Positions 9,278 to 18,295 of a stretch of 64,000 nucleotides of DNA are shown here, in pieces (the stretch's first letter is position 1; each line of letters opens with the position of its first letter). The DNA lies in assembly GCA_002840905.1 (NCBI GenBank), contig PHDD01000013.1, positions 135,075 to 199,074 of the forward strand, given 5' to 3'. The position numbers and the translations under genes are program-made. The notes beneath the pieces were generated by a model. The model was not told the origin of the DNA and did no database searches. It saw only the letters and a program-made list of their open reading frames with translations. The stretch is from Bacteroidetes bacterium HGW-Bacteroidetes-4 (GTDB taxonomy: Bacteria; Bacteroidota; Bacteroidia; Bacteroidales; SZUA-534).

Positions 9278-9808
9278 ATGAATACAAAAATGAAAATTAA
9301 TAAATTACCGGCAAGCATAGCTATTCTGTCACTACTAATACTTGTAAGTTCGTGCAACCAAAATAATAGATCAAAACCCGACACAACTATTCCACCCAGA
9401 TATGCTATTCAAAAAGAACCCGTTTTTAACAAACAGGGTGTCATTCATTTTATAAGAAACCAAACCGACACGCTGGCAACGATGAATATTGAATTTGCCG
9501 ACACTCCGCAAAAGAGAGAAAAAGGATTAATGCATCGCCGAAGCATGGAAGACAACCAGAGTATGCTCTTTATTTTTGATAAAGAGGAAAGGCAATCGTT
9601 TTGGATGAAAGATACACACATTGCCCTGGATATTTTGTTTATTAACGAAGCAAAAACCATTGTTCACATGGCTGAAAATTGTCAACCTTATTCTTTAAAA
9701 TCAATTCCATCGTTCGAATATGCCCTGTATGTTTTTGAAGCCAATGCCGGTTTTGCAGAAAAAAATGATGTAAAAGTGGGCGATAAAATCAATTTCGTCC
9801 GGTTTTAG
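9278..9808 (+). CDS. DUF192 family lipoprotein
   Basis: Residues 1 to about 27 are a lipoprotein signal peptide ending in the lipobox LVSSC, so the mature protein is lipid-anchored on the periplasmic side. Residues about 65-175 are a DUF192 domain (MNIEFADTPQKREKGLMHR, MLFIFDKEERQSFWMKDT, LDILFIN), a compact beta fold of unknown function. Start is ATG 9278; a second ATG four codons later is equally possible. Length (176 aa) is standard for the lipid-anchored form. It has its own promoter and is followed by another separately promoted gene. Confidence 0.88.
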   Translation: MNTKMKINKLPASIAILSLLILVSSCNQNNRSKPDTTIPPRYAIQKEPVFNKQGVIHFIRNQTDTLATMNIEFADTPQKREKGLMHRRSMEDNQSMLFIFDKEERQSFWMKDTHIALDILFINEAKTIVHMAENCQPYSLKSIPSFEYALYVFEANAGFAEKNDVKVGDKINFVRF

Positions 9809-9901
9809 AGCCTATGTGATTTGTGCATATCATTGATAAACAAGTAATTTAATCAAATAAATTTATTATTCTTCCACCGAACACTGTGCAATGCTTTCAA
9901 C

Positions 9902-9909
9902 TATATTTG
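9902..9909 (+). promoter_or_regulatory. -7 box for the Cys-cluster gene
   Basis: TATATTTG fits TAnnTTTG exactly. It lies downstream of an in-frame ATG at 9891 and 23 bases upstream of ATG 9933, favouring the latter as the start. The -33 element is weak. Confidence 0.55.
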
Positions 9910-9932
9910 CCCATTCTTTTTACGAAACTTAT

Positions 9933-10526
9933 ATGAGCATTATTCGCAAAGCTAAAATTGTTGAAAAACTATTCCTGGCAGTTGATAAAGACATTGAAAA
10001 ACTAAAATCTAACACCGGAATTCACTGTATTGAAAACTGTATTTATTGTTGTACAACTCCGGGAATAAAAGCTACGGCTCTTGAGTTTTACCCGCTGGCA
10101 ATCCACCTTTATAAAACAGGTCAGGCTGAACAAATCCTCGACAAACTTTCAAAAAATGCAAATAGCACTATTTGTCCCATGCTTAATAACTTAAGCGCTG
10201 ATGGTTCGCGCATTGGTTGCAGCCAATACGAACACCGGGGATTAATTTGCCGCTTGTTTGCATTCAATTACACCACCGATAAAAATGGCGTTCGACATAT
10301 TGCTGCATGCAAAGCCATTAAAATCAATCAGCCTGCAAGTATTGAAAAAGCTAACCTTATTTTAAAACAAAAACCCTTGGGGCCAAAAGCATCTGACTAT
10401 TATTCCCGGCTTCAATTCGCTGATTTCTCCGAGTCACAAAATTTATATCCCATTGGTCAGGCCATTCAAATTGCCATTGAAAAAGTAATAACTCATCACC
10501 ATTACCGTGGAAAAAAGGCTATGTAA
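9933..10526 (+). CDS. YkgJ-type cysteine-cluster protein
   Basis: A CxxxCxxCC-type cluster (HCIENCIYCC) about 35 residues in, followed by further Cys in STICPML, RIGCSQYEHRG, ICRLF and AACKA, matches the CxxCxxxCC (YkgJ, PF03692) family of predicted zinc- or iron-chelating proteins. The family role is not established. I start at ATG 9933 because a TATATTTG promoter box lies between it and the upstream in-frame ATG at 9891. The product is then 197 aa and has no signal peptide, so it is cytoplasmic. A palindromic hairpin follows the gene. Confidence 0.8.
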   Translation: MSIIRKAKIVEKLFLAVDKDIEKLKSNTGIHCIENCIYCCTTPGIKATALEFYPLAIHLYKTGQAEQILDKLSKNANSTICPMLNNLSADGSRIGCSQYEHRGLICRLFAFNYTTDKNGVRHIAACKAIKINQPASIEKANLILKQKPLGPKASDYYSRLQFADFSESQNLYPIGQAIQIAIEKVITHHHYRGKKAM

Positions 10527-10546
10527 AAACTTTATTTCCTGAAGTA

Positions 10547-10567
10547 TATTTTTAGTCACTAAAAATA
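10547..10567 (+). terminator. Possible weak terminator
   Basis: A 9-bp perfect palindrome TATTTTTAG/CTAAAAATA with a 3-base loop lies 20 bases after the Cys-cluster gene. It is AT-rich and lacks a trailing T run, so the call is weak. Confidence 0.35.
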
Positions 10568-10710
10568 GCCTACGGTTATAGAACATAAAAAAAACCTTCT
10601 GTAAATTAAAACATTCAATCGTTTTTTATTAATTTAGTAAGCATCTTTAAATAACGACTGCCAAAAATACCCTATTGAGCAGTAGAGTTACTAATTATAA
10701 TTACACGATA

Positions 10711-13134
10711 ATGAATTATAAGAAAATTACAACCAGCGCATTACTGTTTTTTGTAGTAATAATTGGAGTTTTTGGTCAATCGCAGCCGGGATATAAAACC
10801 CCCGACCAAGCTTTAGTAAAACTTTTGGATGCACCCACAACACCATCAGTAAGCATTGATCCAACCGGAGAATGGATGCTACAAACCAGTATTCCTGAGC
10901 TGCTTACAATCAGCGATATTTCGGCACCCGAATTGCGCCTGGCAGGAATCCGCATCAATCCAAAAACATTTAACCAAAGTCGTTCGCGTTATTACAACAG
11001 CCTTACCCTGACGCAAATTAAAAACGGAAAGGATTTTGAAATTTCCGGGTTACCCGACAAGGCCAAACTGGCAAATTTTTCCTGGTCGCCCAACGGCAAA
11101 TGGGTAGCATTTACCCATACCAGCGAAACCGGTCTGGAATTGTGGCTGCTCGATGTAAAAAAACAAAAAGCAACGCAGCTAACTTCCGGAATTGTAAACG
11201 GAAACCTTCCTCAAAATCCGGTTTCCTGGATTGACGAAGGTAATTGGCTGGTGTTTTTACAAGCTGTCAATAAAGAAAAAGCGGTTCCCGTTCAACCCGC
11301 AGTTCCATCAGGCCCGGTTATTCAGGAAAGTTATGGGAAACAGACAGCTTTAAGAACCTACCAGGATTTACTAAATAATCCCTACGACGAAAAATTATTT
11401 GAGTTTTATACCACTTCACAGCCGGTTAAGATAAACCTAAAAAAAGAAATGACTCCGATTGGAATCGAAGGCATTTACCGGACTGTTAAACCATCGCCCG
11501 ATGGCCGGTTTATTTTGGTCGAGATGATTCACAAACCTTTTTCCTACCTGGTTCCTTACCGCTATTTCCCGGTTAAATGCGAAATCTGGGATAACGACGG
11601 AAACCTGTTTCGTGAATTATTTGATTTGCCTTTGACCGAGAATCTTCCCAAAGGATTTGGAGCAGTTCCCAAAGGTCCTCGCAACATTAACTGGCGTAGC
11701 GACAAACCGTCGATGTTGTATTGGGTAAAAGCCATGGATGAAGGCGATCCAAAAAAAGAAGCAGTAGTAAGGGATCGCTTATTCTTGTTTGATTACCCAT
11801 TCGATGATTCAGGAAAACCCCATCTGGCTTTTAAATACCGTTTTGGAACCCTATATTGGGGAACTTCAGGGTTTGCTGTAGCTATGGAATGGTGGTGGGA
11901 AAACCGTACCGAATTAATTTCATCGTTTAATCCTGATGGCAATCCAAAAGAAAAAACCACGCTTTTTGAATACAACTGGCAGGACGAATACAAGCATCCG
12001 GGAAGTTTTGTTACCCGCTCAAATGCCTGGGGCCATCAGGTATTGTTGGTTTCAGAAAAAGAAAACGCCTTGTACATGAAAGGACGAGGCGCCACGCCCG
12101 AAGGTTATAAACCTTTTGTCGACAAATTCAATTTGGCCGATAAAAAAGCCCAGCGGTTATGGCAATCGAACGATCCCTACTATGAATACCCGTTGGCTTT
12201 TGTTGATGCGGAAAAAGAAATTATCATTACCCGCAGGGAATCGAAAACCGATCCCCCCAATTATTTCTCACGGAACCTGCAAAACGGAGTGGTAACCCAG
12301 CTCACCAATTTTCCAAATCCTTATCCTGAGATGCTCCAGGTTCGTTCACAACTGGTAAAATACCAGCGAAACGACGGGGTTCAATTAACCGGAAAACTAT
12401 ACACCCCGCCGGGTTATTCCGTTGGGGACGGTTTACTTCCGGTTTTAATGTGGGCTTACCCGAGTGAATACAAAAGTGCTGCAGCAGCCGGCCAGATAAA
12501 AGATTCACCCAACACATTTGCACGAATTGGCTGGTACAGTCCCATTTTTTGGGTCATGCGCGGTTATGCAGTTTTCGACGATCCGGCGATGCCTATAATT
12601 GGTGAAGGTGAAAATGAACCCAACGATAATTTTATTGAGCAACTGGTAACCAATGCTGAGGCAGCAATTAAAGCGCTCGACAGCATGGCTGTTATCGACA
12701 AAAACAAAGTAGCAATAGGGGGGCATAGTTACGGCGCATTTATGACAGCCAATCTATTAGCACATACCGATTTGTTTGCTGCCGGAATTGCCCGAAGCGG
12801 AGCCTACAACCGCAGCTTAACTCCTTTTGGTTTTCAGGCTGAAGAACGCACCTACTGGGAAGCCCCCGATACCTATTTTGAGATGTCGCCCTTTTCGTTT
12901 GCCCATAAAATAAATGAACCCATTTTGTTAATCCATGGCGAAGCCGACAACAACAGCGGGACTTTCCCCATGCAAAGTGAACGATTTTATGCCGCCTTAA
13001 AAGGAAATGGCGGAAATGCCCGTTTGGTAATGCTTCCGGCCGAAAGTCACAGTTATCAGGCACGGGAATCGTTATTACACATGTTATGGGAAATGGATAC
13101 CTGGCTCGAAAAGTACGTAAAACAAAAACCATAA
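10711..13134 (+). CDS. S9 family serine peptidase, exported
   Basis: A secreted or periplasmic prolyl-oligopeptidase-family enzyme. Signal peptide at residues 1-23 (ALLFFVVIIGVFGQ). The middle is a beta-propeller with WSPNGKWVAFTH and PSPDGRFILVEM blades. The C-terminal alpha/beta hydrolase domain carries the nucleophile in GGHSYGAFM, the acid in LIHGEADNNSGT and the histidine in ESHSYQARES. Length (807 aa) and the VMLPAESHSY ending resemble the S9 glutamyl/acylaminoacyl-peptidase branch rather than DPP4. Start is ATG 10711; an in-frame TTG at 10675 would spoil the signal peptide. Likely role: peptide degradation in the envelope. The thioredoxin-like gene downstream is separated by a hairpin. 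Confidence 0.9.
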   Translation: MNYKKITTSALLFFVVIIGVFGQSQPGYKTPDQALVKLLDAPTTPSVSIDPTGEWMLQTSIPELLTISDISAPELRLAGIRINPKTFNQSRSRYYNSLTLTQIKNGKDFEISGLPDKAKLANFSWSPNGKWVAFTHTSETGLELWLLDVKKQKATQLTSGIVNGNLPQNPVSWIDEGNWLVFLQAVNKEKAVPVQPAVPSGPVIQESYGKQTALRTYQDLLNNPYDEKLFEFYTTSQPVKINLKKEMTPIGIEGIYRTVKPSPDGRFILVEMIHKPFSYLVPYRYFPVKCEIWDNDGNLFRELFDLPLTENLPKGFGAVPKGPRNINWRSDKPSMLYWVKAMDEGDPKKEAVVRDRLFLFDYPFDDSGKPHLAFKYRFGTLYWGTSGFAVAMEWWWENRTELISSFNPDGNPKEKTTLFEYNWQDEYKHPGSFVTRSNAWGHQVLLVSEKENALYMKGRGATPEGYKPFVDKFNLADKKAQRLWQSNDPYYEYPLAFVDAEKEIIITRRESKTDPPNYFSRNLQNGVVTQLTNFPNPYPEMLQVRSQLVKYQRNDGVQLTGKLYTPPGYSVGDGLLPVLMWAYPSEYKSAAAAGQIKDSPNTFARIGWYSPIFWVMRGYAVFDDPAMPIIGEGENEPNDNFIEQLVTNAEAAIKALDSMAVIDKNKVAIGGHSYGAFMTANLLAHTDLFAAGIARSGAYNRSLTPFGFQAEERTYWEAPDTYFEMSPFSFAHKINEPILLIHGEADNNSGTFPMQSERFYAALKGNGGNARLVMLPAESHSYQARESLLHMLWEMDTWLEKYVKQKP

Positions 13135-13146
13135 ACCTTGTGTTAT

Positions 13147-13181
13147 ATTTTTTAGTTGCAGTTGCTTTGCAATTAAAAAAT
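13147..13181 (+). terminator. AT-rich hairpin between the S9 peptidase and the thioredoxin-like gene
   Basis: ATTTTTTA-TTGCA pairs with TGCAA-TAAAAAAT around a 7-base loop, with one mismatch. It could act as a terminator or attenuator. Confidence 0.4.
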
Positions 13182-13204
13182 AAAAATATTTTAATTAAAC
13201 AATT

Positions 13205-13759
13205 ATGGCACTTGCATTTACTGAACAAATACCTCTTGGATATCCGGCAAAGGAATTCATTCTTCCGGAACCATTAAGCGGAAAAAACCGCTCGTTAAAG
13301 GAACTGGCTTCCGAAAAAGCCACGGTAATACTATTTATATGTAACCATTGCCCGTATGTTAAACATGTAAATAAAGAACTGGTAGCTATAGCCAATCATT
13401 ACCTGCCAAAAGGAATTTCTTTTATTGCAATAAATTCAAACGATGCGGTAAAATATCCCGACGACAGTCCGGAAAAGATGGTTGAAGTAGCTAAAAAGCT
13501 AAATTACCCGTTCCCTTACCTTTACGACGAATCACAGGGAATTGCTAAGGCTTATCATGCGGTCTGCACCCCTGACATTAGTGTGTTCGATAAGGATTTA
13601 AAATGTGTTTATCGCGGACAAATTGATGATTCGAGACCCGGAAATGACATTCCACTCAGCGGAAAAGATTTGCGCAGAGTTCTTGATGCCCTTTTAAACA
13701 ATCAACCGGTACCCAAAGAGCAAATCCCCAGCGCAGGCTGCAGCATTAAATGGAAATGA
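13205..13759 (+). CDS. Thioredoxin-fold (AhpC/TSA-like) protein
   Basis: A thioredoxin-fold protein of the peroxiredoxin-like 180-190 aa family. The redox motif is CNHCPYVKH near residue 48, preceded by the hydrophobic strand TVILFI. Further family marks are ISFIAINSNDA, the cis-proline region AVCTPDISVFD and the closing GQIDDSRPGN. There is no signal peptide, so it is cytoplasmic. The family is common in Bacteroidota and presumed to be a thiol reductase or peroxidase; the substrate is unknown. A convergent terminator follows. Confidence 0.85.
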   Translation: MALAFTEQIPLGYPAKEFILPEPLSGKNRSLKELASEKATVILFICNHCPYVKHVNKELVAIANHYLPKGISFIAINSNDAVKYPDDSPEKMVEVAKKLNYPFPYLYDESQGIAKAYHAVCTPDISVFDKDLKCVYRGQIDDSRPGNDIPLSGKDLRRVLDALLNNQPVPKEQIPSAGCSIKWK

Positions 13760-13762
13760 TAT

Positions 13763-13799
13763 AATAGTAAAGACCGGAATTTTCCCGGCCTTTACTATT
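13763..13799. terminator. Bidirectional terminator between convergent genes
   Basis: AATAGTAAAG and CTTTACTATT arms with an inner CCGG/CCGG pairing, ending plus-strand transcripts of the thioredoxin-like gene and minus-strand ones of the thioesterase gene. Confidence 0.8.
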
Positions 13800-13818
13800 A
13801 TTTCTTAAATTGAACAAA

Positions 13819-14211
13819 TCATTTTTTATGGCTCAGCTTGTTCATAAAATCATCTGAATTTATAATATACCGAACATGCTCGGCAGTGCCAATTTCACCC
13901 TGTTCATCGTTAGCCGTAATCTGAAAATGAATTTTTTTTCCGTCAACTTTTCTTACTTCTGAAATACAGGATATAATAGAACCAGGCAGTGAAGCTTTTT
14001 TATGCTGCACATTAATTTGTATCCCTACAGTAGAAAAACCTTCGGGCAAATAAGCTTCAACACTTTTAAAAGCGGTGTATTCCATCAGGGCAACCATTGA
14101 GGGTGTGGCATACACTTCGGCCAGACCTGAACCAAAATGTTTTGCCGTATCTTTTTTCTCAACCATCCGGGTTTCGTGACCCTGCACACCTGTTTTTATA
14201 TCAAACTCCAT
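13819..14211 (-). CDS. Hotdog-fold thioesterase (FlK-like)
   Basis: A 130-residue hotdog protein. Residues 20-60 hold the helix and turn TPSMVALMEYTAFKS with the conserved Thr and Glu. HKKASLPGS and GEIGTAEHVRYII follow, the latter with the catalytic-type His. This matches the thioesterase family that includes fluoroacetyl-CoA thioesterase FlK; most members hydrolyse unidentified short acyl-CoAs, and resistance to fluoroacetate should not be assumed. No signal peptide. It lies 38 bases downstream of an unrecognised gene on the same strand and may share its transcript. Confidence 0.85.
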   Translation of the reverse strand: MEFDIKTGVQGHETRMVEKKDTAKHFGSGLAEVYATPSMVALMEYTAFKSVEAYLPEGFSTVGIQINVQHKKASLPGSIISCISEVRKVDGKKIHFQITANDEQGEIGTAEHVRYIINSDDFMNKLSHKK

Positions 14212-14249
14212 AAATAAGCTTTTGATTTGGCAAAGTTCGTAGAAAGAAA

Positions 14250-14768
14250 CTATTTATTGGTTTCTAAATAGCTTCCCGATTCTTTGAGCATGTTATTAAA
14301 GAAAAGGATATTCAATACAATACCATCGCTTTCGTTGAATTCAACACTAATAAAGCTGTCGCCTTGCTCTATAGTCCAAACCCTGCGAAATTGTTTGGAT
14401 TCGTAATCACTTTCGTCCAATTCGTCCCAGACACCTTTTCGGTAATCGTCGTGTCCGTATATTGAAACTACCTTATCAATTATTTTGCTCAGGTGTTTAA
14501 CGGTACCTTTTTTTGCCTTGGAAATAAATTTAACGTTTACCGGATTACTGCCAGTAAGGCTTTCTTTATCGAAAAAAATTCGGAACTGAACCGTGTCAAA
14601 AACTTCCAGCTCATTCCATGGCAGTTTCTTCTCGTAAACTATCATCACGGTGGCTGGTGTTTCCTCACTGGCTATCTCTTCGTATTCATCAAAAAAGAAT
14701 GAAGACAAATCGTAAGTAAAGCAGTCGAGAATCGATTTCTCTTTTTTATTTGTACTGAATGGACTCAT
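14250..14768 (-). CDS. Conserved-looking protein of unknown function
   Basis: I do not recognise this 172-residue protein. It has no signal peptide or membrane segment. The composition is acidic and mixed alpha/beta, with an aromatic-rich start (LDCFTYDLSSFFFDEYEE) and alternating hydrophobic strands (ATVMIVYEKK, DSFISVEFNESDGIVLNILFF). Good codon use and a start ATG preceded by a gap between tryptophanase and this gene support it as real. It lies between the tryptophanase gene (73 bases upstream) and the thioesterase gene (38 bases downstream), all on the minus strand, so a shared transcript is possible. Confidence 0.7.
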   Translation of the reverse strand: MSPFSTNKKEKSILDCFTYDLSSFFFDEYEEIASEETPATVMIVYEKKLPWNELEVFDTVQFRIFFDKESLTGSNPVNVKFISKAKKGTVKHLSKIIDKVVSIYGHDDYRKGVWDELDESDYESKQFRRVWTIEQGDSFISVEFNESDGIVLNILFFNNMLKESGSYLETNK

Positions 14769-14842
14769 TAGGTTATTTATACCATTTGAACCGTAAATTT
14801 ATGAAATCAAATCTGTAGAAAAAATAGCAGCCTCGTTTTTTT

Positions 14843-16222
14843 CTAATTTATTTTCTCCAGCTCAACCGTAAAATGCCTCATAATGGGCGCTTCCCATAGT
14901 ATCCGGTAACCCCTTTTCATTTGCTCGCGCCTGTCCCAAACATTTTTTAGTGCGGCAGCAATAACATCCATGTGGTTGTTGGTATAAGTGCGCCTTGGAA
15001 TAGCCAAACGCAATAATTCCAGGTTTGGATAGCGGTTTTCGCGGGTAACCGGGTCGCGATCGGCCAAAAGTGTTCCAATCTCAACGCCTCGTATTCCAGC
15101 CTCAAGATACAATTCAACGCCTAAGGTTTGAGCAATGAATTCCTCTTTGGGAACTAGAGGAAGCATCTTTTTGGCATCCACAAAAACAGCATGTCCACCA
15201 ATGGGTTGTTGAACCGGTATTCCATATTCTATGAGTTTGTTTCCCAAATAAGCTACTTGTTTTATACGGGTTTCGAGGTAATCGAATTCCGTTCCTTCGT
15301 CAAGTCCCTGAGCTAAAGCATTCATATCGCGGCCACTCATTCCTCCGTAGGTAATAAAACCTTCGAACATGATATTGTAAGTGCAGGCCTGACGAAATAC
15401 CGCTTCGTCTTTGAAACCGATAAAACCACCCATGTTAACAATGGCATCTTTTTTACTGCTCATGGTGGCAAAATCGGCATATTCGTACATCTCAAGCACA
15501 ATTTGTTTAATGGTCAGCGATTCGTAACCTTTTTCACGGGTTTTAATAAAATAAGCGTTCTCGGCAAAGCGGGCTGAATCGAAAAGTACTTTTACACCAT
15601 ATTTTTTTGATAAAGCAGCCACTGCTTTAATATTTTCCATTGACACTGGCTGACCTCCGGCTGTGTTGTTTGTTAAAGTAAGTACCACAAAAGGAATTTT
15701 TTCTTTTGGATGGCTTTTATAAACTTCCTCAAGTTTCTTAATATCGATATTTCCTTTAAAAGGATGCAGGTTGGTGGTATCAAAAGCTTCGTCAATAGTA
15801 CAATCGATGGCTTTTGCCCTGCGGAACTCAATATGTCCTTTGGTGGTATCAAAATGGGAGTTGCCGGGAACCACATCACCTTCTTTAACCAAAACCGAAA
15901 AAAGTACGTTTTCAGCAGCCCGTCCCTGGTGTGTGGGTAAAAAATAGTCGAATCCCATAATGGTTTTTATCGCATCTTTCATGTTGTGGTATGAGCGTGC
16001 CCCGGCATACGATTCGTCGCCTAGCATCATGGCAGCCCACTGTTTATCGCTCATGGCTCCGGTTCCCGAATCGGTAAGCAAATCGATAAAAACATAATCA
16101 CTTTTTAAGTTGAACAGGTTGTATTTAGCTTGTTTAATCCACTCCTCACGTTCTTCTCGTGTACTTCGGCGGATGGTTTCGACCATTTTAATTTTGTAGG
16201 ACTCTGCAAAAGGTAATTCCAT
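14843..16222 (-). CDS. tnaA: Tryptophanase
   Basis: PLP enzyme that splits L-tryptophan into indole, pyruvate and ammonia in the cytoplasm. Landmarks in order: FIDLLTDSGTGAMS, GDESYAGARSY, PTHQGRAAEN, FDTTKGH, NNTAGGQPVS, DSARFAENAYFIK, the PLP lysine in MSSKKDAIVNMGG, GGHAVFVDAKK and GIRGVEIGTLLADRDP. The DSARFAENAYF and VEIG-RDP segments match tryptophanase; tyrosine phenol-lyase has DATRCVENAYF and lacks the latter. Length (459 aa) is normal. No tnaC-like leader peptide or tnaB permease is visible nearby. It provides pyruvate for fermentation and indole as a possible signal. Confidence 0.93.
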   Translation of the reverse strand: MELPFAESYKIKMVETIRRSTREEREEWIKQAKYNLFNLKSDYVFIDLLTDSGTGAMSDKQWAAMMLGDESYAGARSYHNMKDAIKTIMGFDYFLPTHQGRAAENVLFSVLVKEGDVVPGNSHFDTTKGHIEFRRAKAIDCTIDEAFDTTNLHPFKGNIDIKKLEEVYKSHPKEKIPFVVLTLTNNTAGGQPVSMENIKAVAALSKKYGVKVLFDSARFAENAYFIKTREKGYESLTIKQIVLEMYEYADFATMSSKKDAIVNMGGFIGFKDEAVFRQACTYNIMFEGFITYGGMSGRDMNALAQGLDEGTEFDYLETRIKQVAYLGNKLIEYGIPVQQPIGGHAVFVDAKKMLPLVPKEEFIAQTLGVELYLEAGIRGVEIGTLLADRDPVTRENRYPNLELLRLAIPRRTYTNNHMDVIAAALKNVWDRREQMKRGYRILWEAPIMRHFTVELEKIN

Positions 16223-16594
16223 AACATTTAACTTTTAAACTTATTAATAAAACAAAAAGAAAGAGATAAATACTGAGCCGCAACGGCCCAATTAAAAGCT
16301 AAAAACGATAAGAATCGCGGTTCTTCAGGTTACGATAAACGATAAGTGGTAAAATGAGTGTATTAAACCCGTTCATAAACACAAATTTTACACAAAAATA
16401 ACAAATAATATCAGCCCTGGTATCTTAAACAGGGTATTCTAAAACAGTTAAACCAGAACAAATACAATTAACAGTTCAAATACCCATGCGTTTCAACAAA
16501 AAAGCTGATTCATTTAATATTGCGCATAATTAAAGCTTTTAGTTTCTTTGCATACTTGTAATCAATTACTGAATCAGACTAACTACATTGTAAT
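16223..16594. promoter_or_regulatory. Divergent intergenic region of tnaA and the DUF3078 gene
   Basis: This 372-base AT-rich region serves genes pointing both ways. For the plus-strand gene there is a reasonable promoter: TTG at 16520-16522, a 20-base spacer and TTTCTTTG at 16543-16550. No clear tnaA promoter, leader ORF or operator palindrome was found. Confidence 0.45.
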
Positions 16595-18295
16595 ATGCAG
16601 GTAAAAAAAATATTGAAATACCTTTTAATTATTGCATTAATCGGCATTGGGTTTTCTACCTACGCTCAAAATAATAAAATTGCAAAAAAGACTGAGGTTC
16701 CCAACCATTACCAGCATGTGATTGATTATTTCAAGTCCTATCCGCCACAAAACCCGAACGATTCACTCCAATACAACGCTTTTTATTATTTGTATCGCTT
16801 TAACACCAGCGACTCCCTAAAACTAACCATAAATCAGGTACAAGAACTTATTAACGACAACAAAGCCTATCATCAGATTCCCTACCTGTTCGATTTACGC
16901 CATAAAATAGACAGCCTGAATTCCTATCGGAACAAAACCATGCAGGATTATTGGGAACGCCAGCGCCTGCAAAATATTGCCGACACCAGCCATAACGCTT
17001 CGGAAGACAGTTTGTTTGTCGAAATTATGGATGCGGTGTTTTATCAGGACACTTTAAATATAGACAGTATATTCCATGCCTTGTCGCCTTTTAACGATTC
17101 GCTCATCCATTCCATAAACCAGGTAATCAACGAATCGCAAAACAACGAATTGATTCAGTGGATAAAGCAAATACGCCGTGACACCGTCAACTTTTATGTG
17201 GTTGATGTGGAAGGCGATTCGGTGTTGGTTCGCCTGTACGAAAACAGCCCCGAGATGATAAAATTTTCGGTAACCGATTATTGGGGAAACAGCATGAAAG
17301 CCGTTTTACGCGACATTGAACGAAACTCGTTCCGTATTTTGGTGGATGATACGCCCGAGTTGAATTATCAGACCGATGAAAAGGCAAAAAAAGCCATCAG
17401 GGGATTAGGAAAAATGAACACCACTAAAAAAACACTCACCTTATCGCGGATTCCCATCGATAGAAGCGGCCCCTCCTGGATTTACGGTGGAAATGTAAAT
17501 GTTGACCTTTCACAGATTCTCTTGTCGGAATCGTGGGTAAAGGGTGGTGTGTCGGCTATTTCGTTTATGACCGGCCTTGAACTTTTTGCCAATTACAAAA
17601 AAGATAATGCCGCCTGGGAAAACCGTTCCGTATTTAAATATGGGGCGCAACGTCAGGATGGCGTGGAAGACTTCAGACCCACCGAAGACAGGCTGGAGTT
17701 TTACACCAAATACGGCCAGAAAGCCTTTGGCGATTATTTTATCAGTGCTATTTCCGATTTTAAAACCCAGTTTGGGAAAGCCTACGAATACCCCAACGCC
17801 GATGAAAAAAACCTGGTAGCTCAGATTATGAGTCCGGCCTACCTGACTTTTGCCTTGGGTCTGGATTACAAACCCAATAAAAACACCACACTGTTTTTGT
17901 CGCCGGTTACTTCGCGTTCAACCTTTGTGATGAACGATGATATTGACAAAACCAAGTATGGTTTGGATACCACCAAAAACTCAAGGCACGAGACCGGTGC
18001 TATTTTTAAAGCTTCGTACAAAACCAAAGTTTGGGGAAATATTCAGATTGAAAACCAGGTGGAACTTTTCTCGAACTACATTGCCAAACCCCAGAACATT
18101 GACATTGACTGGGATTTGAAACTTATTCTTCCGGTAAACGACTTTATCAGGGCAACCATATCAACCCGGCTTATTTACGACGACGACCAATTGGTTCCCA
18201 AGTTTGAAACGGTAAACGGCGAAAAAGTGGAACGAACTACCAAAGCCATCCAGTTTAAAGAGCTAATGACCATTGGCTTTGCCATGAAGTTTTAA
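16595..18295 (+). CDS. DUF3078-type outer membrane protein
   Basis: Signal peptide at residues 1-24 (YLLIIALIGIGFSTYAQ). Residues 25-280 are helix-rich and Asn/Asp/Ser-rich without a fold I can name. From about residue 295 the protein resembles DUF3078: GGNVNVDLSQILLSESWVKGG, followed by alternating strands (FELFANYKK-type, SAISDFKTQFGKAY, PAYLTFALGLDYKP, FLSPVTSRSTFVMND) typical of an outer-membrane barrel, ending in MTIGFAMKF. Function in the family is unknown. At 566 aa it is longer than the usual 280-350 aa family members because of the N-terminal region. Its stop codon overlaps the end of the broken gene on the other strand. Confidence 0.75.
   Translation: MQVKKILKYLLIIALIGIGFSTYAQNNKIAKKTEVPNHYQHVIDYFKSYPPQNPNDSLQYNAFYYLYRFNTSDSLKLTINQVQELINDNKAYHQIPYLFDLRHKIDSLNSYRNKTMQDYWERQRLQNIADTSHNASEDSLFVEIMDAVFYQDTLNIDSIFHALSPFNDSLIHSINQVINESQNNELIQWIKQIRRDTVNFYVVDVEGDSVLVRLYENSPEMIKFSVTDYWGNSMKAVLRDIERNSFRILVDDTPELNYQTDEKAKKAIRGLGKMNTTKKTLTLSRIPIDRSGPSWIYGGNVNVDLSQILLSESWVKGGVSAISFMTGLELFANYKKDNAAWENRSVFKYGAQRQDGVEDFRPTEDRLEFYTKYGQKAFGDYFISAISDFKTQFGKAYEYPNADEKNLVAQIMSPAYLTFALGLDYKPNKNTTLFLSPVTSRSTFVMNDDIDKTKYGLDTTKNSRHETGAIFKASYKTKVWGNIQIENQVELFSNYIAKPQNIDIDWDLKLILPVNDFIRATISTRLIYDDDQLVPKFETVNGEKVERTTKAIQFKELMTIGFAMKF

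Noticed and set aside
14843-16222. Tyrosine phenol-lyase instead of tryptophanase
   Set aside because: DSARFAENAYF and VEIG-RDP features match tryptophanase, while tyrosine phenol-lyase has DATRCVENAYF.
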